Positions 51,233 through 58,839 of a DNA stretch of 64,000 nucleotides are shown piece by piece (the first letter of the stretch is position 1; each line of letters begins with the position of its first letter). The stretch spans positions 2,170,001-2,234,000 of the forward strand of contig CAVTJG010000009.1 in NCBI GenBank assembly GCA_963735025.1, in the 5' to 3' direction. A model generated the notes under the pieces. The model saw only the letters and a list, made by a program, of their open reading frames with translations. It was not told where the DNA came from and made no database searches. Origin of the DNA: JAABRB01 sp963735025 (lineage in GTDB: Bacteria; Pseudomonadota; Gammaproteobacteria; Burkholderiales; SG8-39). The translations under genes and the position numbers were made by a program.

Positions 51233-51292
51233 AAGTCCGAGATGGGATTGGTTTGCCAGGCATAAGTCCGAGAAGGGACTGGTTTGACAGGC
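51233..51292. repeat. Tandem 29 bp repeat between hrcA and nadK
   Basis: Two copies, 51233-51261 and 51264-51292, start AAGTCCGAGA, end CAGGC, and differ at three positions. The unit contains a small hairpin AGTCC/GGACT. The second copy ends in TTTGACAGG, containing TTGACA, so the duplication may also create or move a -35 element for the divergent genes. Confidence 0.75.
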
Positions 51293-51330
51293 GTTTCTCC
51301 ACCGCTAGCGGTATGGTCTAATGTGGCGCC

Positions 51331-52218
51331 ATGCCCTCGGTTTCCAACCCCGCCTTCAAGACCATCGCGCTGATCGGCCGCTACAAGAGCCGGGACGTCG
51401 GCGAGCCGCTCGAACAGCTCGGTCGCTATCTCGCGGACCAGGGTTGCAATGTGCTGGTGGAGCAGGAAACCGCTTCCGAATCGGGGGTCGCGCGGTTCCC
51501 GGTGGTGAAACGGGAAGAAATCGGCCAGAAGGCGGACCTCGTCGTGGTGCTCGGCGGCGACGGCAGCATGCTCTCGGCGGCGCGGTTGCTCGCGCCGACG
51601 TCGGTGCCGCTCATCGGGGTCAACCAGGGTCGCCTCGGGTTCCTGACCGACATCGCGCTCGGCGCGATGATCGAGCAGATGGGCAAGGTGCTTGCAGGGG
51701 ACTACCAGATCGAGCCACGCACCATGCTCGATGTCGTCGTGCATCGTGATGGGACCACGCCGTTCACCACCATCGCGTTGAACGACCTCGTCGTGAACAA
51801 AGGGGCCACCGGCCGACTGATCGAGCTTCTGGTCCGCGTCGACGGGGAATTCGTTTACGACCTGCGCGCGGACGGCCTGATCGTCGCGACGCCCACCGGT
51901 TCGACCGCCTATGCGCTGTCCGCGAACGGTCCCATTCTGCAGCCCGGCCTCCCGGGGCTGGCGCTGGTCCCGATCTGCCCCCACACACTTTCCAATCGCC
52001 CGATTGCGGTGAGCGACAACTGCATCATCGAGATCGTGATCCGACGGGCCGCCGACGCACTGCTGCACTTCGACGGCCACCCGAGCTTCGAGCTCAGGGA
52101 AGGCGACCGCGTGACCGTCCGGCGCGCCGCGCACGTCCTGCGCCTTGTCCACCCGCCCGTCTACAGCTACTACGCCATGCTGCGCGAGAAGCTGCACTGG
52201 AGCGAGACACTCGTCTGA
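51331..52218 (+). CDS. nadK: NAD kinase
   Basis: Phosphorylates NAD to NADP. It has 295 residues. The diagnostic GGDGSML is at about 70-76 in VVVLGGDGSMLSAARLL, with NDLVVNKG and TPTGSTAYALSANGP further on. The ATG is at 51331. It is followed 26 bases later by recN on the same strand, the usual nadK-recN pair. Confidence 0.96.
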   Translation: MPSVSNPAFKTIALIGRYKSRDVGEPLEQLGRYLADQGCNVLVEQETASESGVARFPVVKREEIGQKADLVVVLGGDGSMLSAARLLAPTSVPLIGVNQGRLGFLTDIALGAMIEQMGKVLAGDYQIEPRTMLDVVVHRDGTTPFTTIALNDLVVNKGATGRLIELLVRVDGEFVYDLRADGLIVATPTGSTAYALSANGPILQPGLPGLALVPICPHTLSNRPIAVSDNCIIEIVIRRAADALLHFDGHPSFELREGDRVTVRRAAHVLRLVHPPVYSYYAMLREKLHWSETLV

Positions 52219-52244
52219 AGTCGGGCGCGGGCCAGGGTCACGAC

Positions 52245-53918
52245 ATGCTTCTGCACCTCTCGATCCGCGACTTCGCCATCGTCGACGCGCTCGACCTTGA
52301 GTTTGACCGCGCCTTCACCACCCTCACGGGCGAGACCGGCGCGGGGAAATCGATCCTGATCGACGCACTGGCGCTCACCCTCGGCGAGCGTGCCGATGCG
52401 AACATGCTGCGCGCGGGCGCGGAGCGGGCCGAGGTCGTCGCGGAATTCGCGATCGAGCGACTGCCCGACGTCCAGTCCTGGTTGCGTGAGAACGAGCTCG
52501 AAGGCGATCCCGGCCGGCTGCTGCTGCGGCGGGTGCTCGACAAGAACGGCCGCTCGCGCGCGTTCATCAACGGCACGTCGGCGACGGTCCAGCAGATGAG
52601 TGCGGTATCCGAGTCGCTGATAGACATCCACGGCCAGCATGCGCACCAGTCGCTCGTTCGCGCCGAGGCACAGCGCGCCATCCTGGATTCTCACGCGAGC
52701 CTGACGTCGCTCGACCGCGAGGCGGGCGAGGCATGGAAGGCGTGGCAATACCTTGTCAGCGCCCGGAGCGAATACGAAACGAACGCCGCCGCGCGCAATG
52801 CGGAGCGCGAGCAGGTTGCCTGGCAGGTCGAGGAACTGCGCAAGCTCGCTCCCAAGACCGGCGAGTGGGACGAGATCAGCGCCGAACAGAGCCGGCTTGC
52901 GAACGCCGCCGGCCTGCTTGCGGGTGCCCAGGCCGCGGTGGACGCGCTTTCCGATTCCGATACCGCTGCGGCGTCTGCGGTGTCCGCCACGATTGCCCGG
53001 CTGCGTGTACTGGTGGACTATGACGCCGCGCTCAAAGAGCCGCTTGGCTTGCTCGACAGCGCCGAGGTCTTGCTCGACGAGGCGGCGCACGCGCTGCGAC
53101 GCTACGCCGACCGCGTCGAGCTCGATCCGGGCCGGCTCGCCGAGGTCGAGCGTCGCGTGGAAGCGCTGCATTCCACGGCGCGCAGGCTCCGGATCGCGCC
53201 CGAGATGTTGCCGGAACACCTGGACCGTCTTTCCGCGCGTCTGGACGCGCTCGAAATCGCCTCGAATCTCGATGCGATCATCGCCCAGGAAAAGGCGGCC
53301 CGCGAAAATTACGACGAGCGGGCGCGAACCCTGTCGGCGCGGCGCAAGACCGCGGCGACAAAGCTCTCGAAAGATGTCACCGCGGCGATGAAGGAGCTTG
53401 CGATGGCCGGCGGCCGCTTCACCGTCGCGTTACGCCCGATCGAGGGCGGCAGTGCACACGGCAACGAGGCGGTCGAATTCCTGGTCGCCGCCAATCCCGG
53501 GCAGGACCCGCGCCCGCTCGCGAAGGTGGCTTCGGGCGGCGAGCTCTCGCGGATCAGCCTCGCGATCCAGGTGATCACGAGCAAGGCCGCGGCGGTACCG
53601 ACGATGATCTTCGACGAAGTGGACTCGGGCATCGGCGGCGCGGTCGCCGAGATCGTGGGAAAGCGGCTTCGCACGCTCGGGCGCGAGCGCCAGGTGCTCT
53701 GCGTGACGCACCTTCCGCAGGTCGCCGCGCAGGCCGACCACCAGTGGTCCGTCGCCAAGGTGACCGTGAACGGCGCGGTCCGGAGCAGCGTGGCGGTGCT
53801 GGACGAGGCGGCGCGGGTCGAGGAGGTCGCGCGCATGCTCGGGGGCACCCAGATCACGTCCACCACTCGCAAGCACGCGGCCGAGATGCTCGGTGCGCGC
53901 GAAACTGCCGGGAAATGA
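52245..53918 (+). CDS. recN: DNA repair protein RecN
   Basis: An SMC-like ATPase that acts early in double-strand break repair. It has 557 residues. The Walker A motif is GETGAGKSILID (about 29-40). Coiled-coil arms run through the middle, with the signature ASGGELSRISLAIQ and Walker B MIFDEVDSGIGG near the C-terminus. The ATG is at 52245. No SOS-box-like sequence is obvious in the short gap after nadK. Confidence 0.96.
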   Translation: MLLHLSIRDFAIVDALDLEFDRAFTTLTGETGAGKSILIDALALTLGERADANMLRAGAERAEVVAEFAIERLPDVQSWLRENELEGDPGRLLLRRVLDKNGRSRAFINGTSATVQQMSAVSESLIDIHGQHAHQSLVRAEAQRAILDSHASLTSLDREAGEAWKAWQYLVSARSEYETNAAARNAEREQVAWQVEELRKLAPKTGEWDEISAEQSRLANAAGLLAGAQAAVDALSDSDTAAASAVSATIARLRVLVDYDAALKEPLGLLDSAEVLLDEAAHALRRYADRVELDPGRLAEVERRVEALHSTARRLRIAPEMLPEHLDRLSARLDALEIASNLDAIIAQEKAARENYDERARTLSARRKTAATKLSKDVTAAMKELAMAGGRFTVALRPIEGGSAHGNEAVEFLVAANPGQDPRPLAKVASGGELSRISLAIQVITSKAAAVPTMIFDEVDSGIGGAVAEIVGKRLRTLGRERQVLCVTHLPQVAAQADHQWSVAKVTVNGAVRSSVAVLDEAARVEEVARMLGGTQITSTTRKHAAEMLGARETAGK

Positions 53919-53928
53919 CCCCCGTCAT

Positions 53929-53958
53929 TTGCCCGGAGAGGCGTGCCTCGGCTAGAAT
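53929..53958 (+). promoter_or_regulatory. tRNA-Val promoter
   Basis: TTGCCC (53929-53934), an 18-base spacer and TAGAAT (53953-53958), followed by a C-rich stretch. It lies 12 bases before the tRNA, the usual position for a stable-RNA promoter. Confidence 0.6.
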
Positions 53959-53970
53959 CTCCCCCTCTTC

Positions 53971-54047
53971 AGGCGCGTAGCTCAGCTGGTTAGAGCACTA
54001 CCTTGACATGGTAGGGGTCGTTGGTTCGAGTCCAATCGCGCCTACCA
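53971..54047 (+). tRNA. tRNA-Val (anticodon GAC)
   Basis: A 77-base cloverleaf. The acceptor AGGCGCG pairs with CGCGCCT, the anticodon stem CTACC/GGTAG encloses loop TTGACAT with anticodon GAC, and the T arm contains GGTTCGAGTCC. The 3' CCA is encoded. It reads GUC and GUU codons. It lies between recN and thrS. Confidence 0.95.
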
Positions 54048-54089
54048 CCGACACTCCCCCGAAATCAGCCTTTGTGCCGCTTCAGGACC

Positions 54090-54147
54090 GGAAAGTCACG
54101 AACAGGGGGGAACCGGCTGGTTCCCCCCCGTTACCCCCCTTCCCGCT
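54090..54147. repeat. 58 bp hairpin repeat, copy 3, upstream of thrS
   Basis: The core is GGGGGGAACC (54105-54114), loop GGCT, then GGTTCCCCCC (54119-54128). Compared with copy 2, two A residues in the left arm became G and the matching T residues in the right arm became C, so the stem is kept. The element ends 26 bases before the thrS GTG. Confidence 0.88.
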
Positions 54148-54173
54148 GGGAGTAAACCCCCTGGCGTGCGCGC

Positions 54174-56088
54174 GTGCCTGACATTCGTCTGCCTGACGGG
54201 TCGGTGAAGTCCTTCCCGGGGCCGGTTTCCGTGGCGGAAGTGGCGCAGTCGATCGGCGCGGGCCTCGCGCGCGCGGCGCTGGCGGGGCGTGTCGACGGAA
54301 AGATCGTCGACACCTCCTACCGCATCGAGTCCGATGCCGATCTCGCCATCGTCACCGACAAGGACAAGGAGGGCATCGAGGTCATCCGGCACTCGACCGC
54401 CCATCTCCTCGCACATGCGGTGAAGGAGCTCTTTCCGGAAGCGCAGGTCACAATCGGCCCGGTGATCGAGAACGGGTTCTACTACGACTTCGCGTACCAG
54501 CGGCCGTTCACACCCGAAGACCTCGCCGCGATCGAGAAGAAGATGGCCGAGCTCGCAAAGCGCGATATCCCGGTCGCGCGCGAAACGTGGGATCGCGACA
54601 AGGCGGTGGCCTTCTTCAAGTCGATCGGCGAGCAGTACAAGGCCGAGATCATCGCGTCCATCCCGGCGGGCGAGCAGATCTCGCTCTACCGGCAGGGCGA
54701 GTTCATCGATCTCTGCCGCGGACCGCACGTGCCGTCGACCGGGCGCCTCAAGGTTTTCAAGCTGATGAAGCTGGCCGGCGCCTACTGGCGCGGCGATTCG
54801 AAGAACGAGATGCTCCAGCGCATCTACGGGACGGCCTGGACGAAGAAGGAGGACCAGGAAGCGTACCTGCACATGCTCGAGGAGGCCGAGAAGCGCGACC
54901 ACCGCAGGCTGGGTCGTCAGCTCGATCTCTTCCACGTCCAGGACGAGGCGCCGGGCATGGTCTTCTGGCACCCCAAGGGCTGGACACTGTGGCAATCCGT
55001 GGAGCAGTACATGCGCCGCGTGTACGTCGACAACGGCTACCAGGAAGTGCGTGCGCCGCAGATTCTCGACGTTTCGCTCTGGAAGCGATCGGGGCACTGG
55101 GACAACTACCGCGAGAACATGTTCTTCACGGGATCGGAGAATCGCGAATACGCGGTGAAGCCCATGAATTGCCCTGGTCACGTGCAGATCTTCAACACAG
55201 GGCTACGCAGCTACCGCGATCTGCCGTTGCGGTACGGCGAGTTCGGCCAGTGCCATCGCAACGAGCCCTCGGGGGCGCTGCACGGGATCATGCGCATTCG
55301 CGCGTTCACCCAGGACGACGGCCACATCTTCTGCACCCCCGCGCAGATCGCGCCCGAAGTCGTCGCGTTCCACGCGCTGGCGCTCAAGGTCTATGCAGAC
55401 TTCGGGTTCACCGACGTCGCGGTGAAGCTGGCGCTCCGGCCCGACAAGCGGCTCGGGGACGACGACGTGTGGGACCAGTCCGAGGGCGCCCTGCGCGCGG
55501 CGCTCGCGAGCTCCGGGGTCGAGTGGGAGGAGCTTCCGGGCGAGGGGGCGTTCTATGGCCCGAAAATCGAGTACCACCTGCGGGACTCGATCGGCCGGTC
55601 CTGGCAGCTCGGCACCATGCAGGTGGATTTCATGATGCCGGAGCGCCTGGGTGCCGAGTACGTCGCCGAGGACAACACCCGCAAGGTCCCGGTCATGCTC
55701 CACCGGGCGATCGTGGGGTCCATGGAGCGCTTCATCGGCATCCTGATCGAGCACTATGCCGGGGCGCTGCCCCTTTGGCTGGCGCCCATTCAGGCGGTCG
55801 TGGCGAACATATCCGAGCATCAGTCCGACTACGCCTCGGAGGTGGCCGCGGCGCTCCGTACGGCCGGGCTTCCGCGTCGCCGTGGATTTGCGGAACGAAA
55901 AAATTTCCTATAAAATCCGCGAACATAGCTTGCAGAAGCTGCCCTACCAGGTCGTCGTCGGCGACAAGGAAAAGGCGGCGCAAATGGTGGCCGTGCGGAC
56001 CCGCACTGGCGAAGATCTCGGGCAGATGAGTCTGGAGGGCTTCGTTGGACGCCTGAAGCGTGAAGGCGTCCCGGGCGGCACGGCCTGA
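54174..56088 (+). CDS. thrS: Threonyl-tRNA synthetase, with an apparent +1 frameshift
   Basis: A class II synthetase. The N-terminal TGS domain (1-63) is followed by the editing domain with H73 and H77 in IRHSTAHLLAHAV and LCRGPH. The catalytic core carries MNCPGHVQIF and RYGEFGQCHRNEPSG. The start is a GTG at 54174. The frame closes early at 55911-55913. From about 55866-55868 (GGG) one base appears extra: the next frame continues with GFRVAVDLRNEKISYKI, the normal anticodon-binding C-terminus, to a stop at 56086-56088. Removing one G gives 637 residues, the family length. The gene is normally essential, so a sequencing or assembly indel is the likeliest cause. Confidence 0.9.
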
Positions 56089-56113
56089 TTTTTTTAACAA
56101 CCGGAGAAAAGCC

Positions 56114-56782
56114 ATCGCACAAAACCTTCGAGACCGCGGACGCGAAACCCGCCCGCACCGGCTGAATGCAGAGATCACGGCCCCCGAGGTACGCCTGGTG
56201 GGCGACGAAGGCGAGCAGCACGGCGTCGTGCCGGTTCGCGAGGCACTACGACTCGCGGAAGAGCAGGACGTCGACCTCGTCGAGATCGCACCGCTCGCCG
56301 AGCCTCCCGTATGCAAGTTGATGGACTACGGGAAGTTCAAGTACCGCGAGCAGAAGAAGGCACACGAGGCCAAGCTCAAACAGAAGCAGATCCAGGTCAA
56401 GGAAGTGAAGTTCCGGCCCCGCACGGAAGAGGGCGACTACAAGATCAAGCTTCGCAATCTGGTCCGGTTCCTCGAAGAAGGCGACAAGACGAAAGTGACC
56501 CTGCGGTTCCGCGGTCGCGAGATGGCGCACCAGGAGTTCGGGTATCGGCTGCTGGAGCGCGTGAAGGCCGATCTCGAGAGCTACGGCGCCGTCGAGCAGT
56601 GGCCGAAGCTCGAAGGTCGCCAGATGGTGATGGTGCTGGCACCCAAGAAGGTCGCGCCGACGAAGGAAGCCAAGCCGAAGGCGCCCAAAGCGCCCAAGGA
56701 ACCCAAGGCCGCAAAGGATACGAAGGCCGATGCGACCGAAGAAAAATCGCCGGCCGCTTCGGGTGAGGAGACCGCGAGCTAG
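56114..56782 (+). CDS. infC: Translation initiation factor IF-3, apparent ATC start
   Basis: IF-3 binds the 30S subunit and checks the start codon and initiator tRNA. The protein reads IAQNLRDRGRETRPHRLNAEI, then the N-domain (LVEIAPLAEPPVCKLMDYGKF) and C-domain (FRPRTEEGDYKIKLRNLVRFL). No ATG, GTG or TTG fits. ATC at 56114 lies 7 bases after GGAG, and non-standard starts are the known basis of infC self-control. It has 222 residues, about 40 more than usual, owing to a Lys/Ala/Pro-rich C-terminal tail (KEAKPKAPKAPKEPKAAK). It follows thrS by 25 bases. Confidence 0.9.
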   Translation: MAQNLRDRGRETRPHRLNAEITAPEVRLVGDEGEQHGVVPVREALRLAEEQDVDLVEIAPLAEPPVCKLMDYGKFKYREQKKAHEAKLKQKQIQVKEVKFRPRTEEGDYKIKLRNLVRFLEEGDKTKVTLRFRGREMAHQEFGYRLLERVKADLESYGAVEQWPKLEGRQMVMVLAPKKVAPTKEAKPKAPKAPKEPKAAKDTKADATEEKSPAASGEETAS

Positions 56783-56797
56783 GTGAGACCTTATTTT

Positions 56798-56873
56798 GTC
56801 ATCCCCGCGTAAGCGGGGATCCAGCAAGCCTATGTACGGGCTCGGTCTGGATTCCCGCATTTGCGGGAATGAC
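56798..56873. repeat. REPIN-like 76 bp element, copy 4, between infC and rpmI
   Basis: It runs from GTCATCCCCGC to GCGGGAATGAC. The hairpins are ATCCCCGC/GCGGGGAT (56801-56820) and ATTCCCGC/GCGGGAAT (56851-56870), each with a 4-base loop. The first hairpin shows a T-to-C change compensated by A-to-G relative to other copies. Confidence 0.85.
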
Positions 56874-57016
56874 GGACTCCTGCGGAGCATCCCCAGGAGA
56901 GCAGGAACGGATCGGGGCCGGCATCGGCGCCGATCCGAAAACAAGTGGTGTCCGAGGTATCAAGCGCCGCACTCCGCGGCCACCCGGCGCCAGGCTAGAG
57001 AGCAGAAGGAAGAGTC

Positions 57017-57217
57017 ATGCCCAAGATGAAGACGAAGAAAAGCGCGTCCAAGCGCTTTCGCTTCACCGCCACCGGCAAGGTGAAGCGGAGCAAGGCGTAC
57101 AAGAGCCACATCCTCACGAAGAAGCCCACCAAGCGCAAGCGTCATCTGCGCGGGACGACGACGGCCAGCGCAACGGACGTCGCACACGTCCGGGCGATGA
57201 TGCCGTACGCACGCTAG
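57017..57217 (+). CDS. rpmI: 50S ribosomal protein L35
   Basis: A 66-residue highly basic protein, MPKMKTKKSASKRFRFTAT at the start and TTTASATDVAHVRAMMPYA at the end, matching L35. The ATG at 57017 follows AGGAAGAG. It is the middle gene of infC-rpmI-rplT. A 76 bp repeat element lies in the 234 bp gap after infC, unusually long for this operon. Confidence 0.97.
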   Translation: MPKMKTKKSASKRFRFTATGKVKRSKAYKSHILTKKPTKRKRHLRGTTTASATDVAHVRAMMPYAR

Positions 57218-57235
57218 ACAAGGGGAGAGCACGCC

Positions 57236-57592
57236 ATGCCACGAGTAAAACGCGGCGTCACCGCACGCGCCCGTCACAAGAAAGTTCTCGACCAGGCCAA
57301 GGGTTTCCGCGGCCGCCGGAAGAGCGTCTATCGCGTCGCCAAGCAGGCGGTGATGAAAGCGGGGCAGTACGCCTATCGCGATCGCCGCCAGCGCAAGCGC
57401 GAGTTTCGCGCCCTCTGGATCGTACGCATCAATGCCGCCGCGCGCGGGATCGGAATGAGCTACAGCGCACTCATCAACGGCCTCAAGAAAGCCGAGATCG
57501 AAGTGGACCGCAAGGTGCTCGCGGATCTCGCGGTGCACGACATCGCGGCGTTCAACAAGATCGCCGAGCAGGCCAAGGCGAAGCTTCAGTAG
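57236..57592 (+). CDS. rplT: 50S ribosomal protein L20
   Basis: A 118-residue RNA-binding protein needed early in 50S assembly. It starts MPRVKRGVTARARHKKVLDQ and contains YRDRRQRKREFRALWIVRIN. The ATG is at 57236 after GGGGAGAG. In enterics L20 represses this operon through a leader structure; no such element can be judged here by eye. Confidence 0.98.
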   Translation: MPRVKRGVTARARHKKVLDQAKGFRGRRKSVYRVAKQAVMKAGQYAYRDRRQRKREFRALWIVRINAAARGIGMSYSALINGLKKAEIEVDRKVLADLAVHDIAAFNKIAEQAKAKLQ

Positions 57593-57627
57593 CGAATCGG
57601 GTGGTGCGGTAGACGGGGCGAAGGACG

Positions 57628-57733
57628 AACCACCCCGTCACGCTGCGCGTGCCACCCCTCCTTGAAAAGGAGGGGATACGGGAATCATCCCCTCCTCGTT
57701 GAGGAGGGGTGCCGCAAAAGGCGGCGGGGTGGT
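57628..57733. repeat. Compound palindromic repeat between rplT and pheS
   Basis: Outer arms ACCACCCCG (57629-57637) and CGGGGTGGT (57724-57732) are complementary. Inside are two hairpins, CCCCTCCTT/AAGGAGGGG (about 57655-57675) and CCCCTCCTC/GAGGAGGGG (about 57689-57708), and a CGC/GCG-rich arm. About 105 bp can fold as one branched structure. It ends about 35 bases before the pheS ATG. Confidence 0.75.
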
Positions 57734-57767
57734 GCCGAAGCCCCATTCACCATTCGCGATTTACACC

Positions 57768-58838
57768 ATGCAAGATCTCGACAAGATCGTCAGCGAAGCG
57801 GCCGCTGCCTTCGACGTAGCGCAGGATTCCGCTGCGCTCGAGCAGGTGAAGGCGCGCTACCTCGGCAAGCAGGGTGCGCTCGCCGATTTGCGAAAGGGCC
57901 TGGCGGGCCTCGCGCCAGAAGAGCGGCGCGAGGCCGGCGCGCGCTTCAACGATGCCAAGGACCGGATCGAGGCCGCGCTCGCCGAGCGCCGTCAGGCGCT
58001 GGCGGCCGCGTTGCTCGATGCACGTCTCGCCGGGGAGTCGCTCGACGTCACGCTGCCCGGCCGCGGCCTTGCGCGCGGCGGCCTGCATCCGGCATCGCGC
58101 ACGCTCGAGCGGATCGAGCGGCTCTTCCGCTCGATCGGATTCGACGTCGCGGACGGCCCCGAGATCGAGACCGACTTCTACAACTTCACCGCGCTCAACA
58201 CGCCCGAGGATCATCCGGCGCGCTCGATGCACGACACCTTTTATGTGAAGGGCCATCAGTCGGGTGAAAAGACACCGCCGCTCCTCCTGCGCACGCACAC
58301 CTCGCCCATCCAGATCCGCTACATGCAGGCGCACGTCGCGCGCTTCAGGAACGTGCCGACGATGCCCGAGATCCGAATCATCGCGCCGGGGCGCGTCTAC
58401 CGTGTGGATTCGGACGCGACGCACTCGCCGATGTTTCACCAGGTCGAAGGGCTGTGGATCGGCGAGGACGTGAGCTTCGCCGATCTGAAGGGCGTGCTGA
58501 CAGATTTTCTGCAGAAGTTCTACGAAGACGAGACGGTGCGCACCCGTTTTCGTCCGTCGTTCTTCCCGTTCACGGAGCCCTCCGCGGAAGTGGACATGAC
58601 GTGCGTGTTCTGCCACGGCTCCGGGTGTCGCGTGTGCAGTCACACCGGCTGGCTCGAAGTTGCCGGCAGCGGACAGGTCCACCCCAACGTCCTCAAGCAC
58701 TGCGGCCTCGATCCGGAGCGCTACATCGGCTTCGCGTTCGGCATGGGGCCAGACCGCATGACGATGCTCCGCTACGGCATAAACGACCTGCGCCTTTTCT
58801 ACGAGGGCGATCTCAGGTTCCTGCAGCAGTTCGTCTGA
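57768..58838 (+). CDS. pheS: Phenylalanyl-tRNA synthetase alpha subunit
   Basis: The catalytic subunit of the alpha2-beta2 enzyme, 356 residues. An N-terminal coiled coil (about 1-85) leads into the class II core with HPASRTLERIERLFRSIGFD, LLRTHTSPIQIRYM and the C-terminal FAFGMGPDRMTMLRYGI. The ATG at 57768 (MQDLDKIVSEAAAAF) is the family start. In-frame upstream codons lie in the repeat element. The stop is one base before the pheT ATG. Confidence 0.97.
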   Translation: MQDLDKIVSEAAAAFDVAQDSAALEQVKARYLGKQGALADLRKGLAGLAPEERREAGARFNDAKDRIEAALAERRQALAAALLDARLAGESLDVTLPGRGLARGGLHPASRTLERIERLFRSIGFDVADGPEIETDFYNFTALNTPEDHPARSMHDTFYVKGHQSGEKTPPLLLRTHTSPIQIRYMQAHVARFRNVPTMPEIRIIAPGRVYRVDSDATHSPMFHQVEGLWIGEDVSFADLKGVLTDFLQKFYEDETVRTRFRPSFFPFTEPSAEVDMTCVFCHGSGCRVCSHTGWLEVAGSGQVHPNVLKHCGLDPERYIGFAFGMGPDRMTMLRYGINDLRLFYEGDLRFLQQFV

Positions 58839-58839
58839 C

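Noticed and set aside
51233..51292. CRISPR-like repeat
   Set aside because: Only two imperfect copies with a 2-base gap, no spacers and no cas genes.
55860..55870. Programmed ribosomal frameshift in thrS
   Set aside because: No slippery heptamer, stop-codon context or stimulatory hairpin is evident. An indel in a GGG run is simpler.
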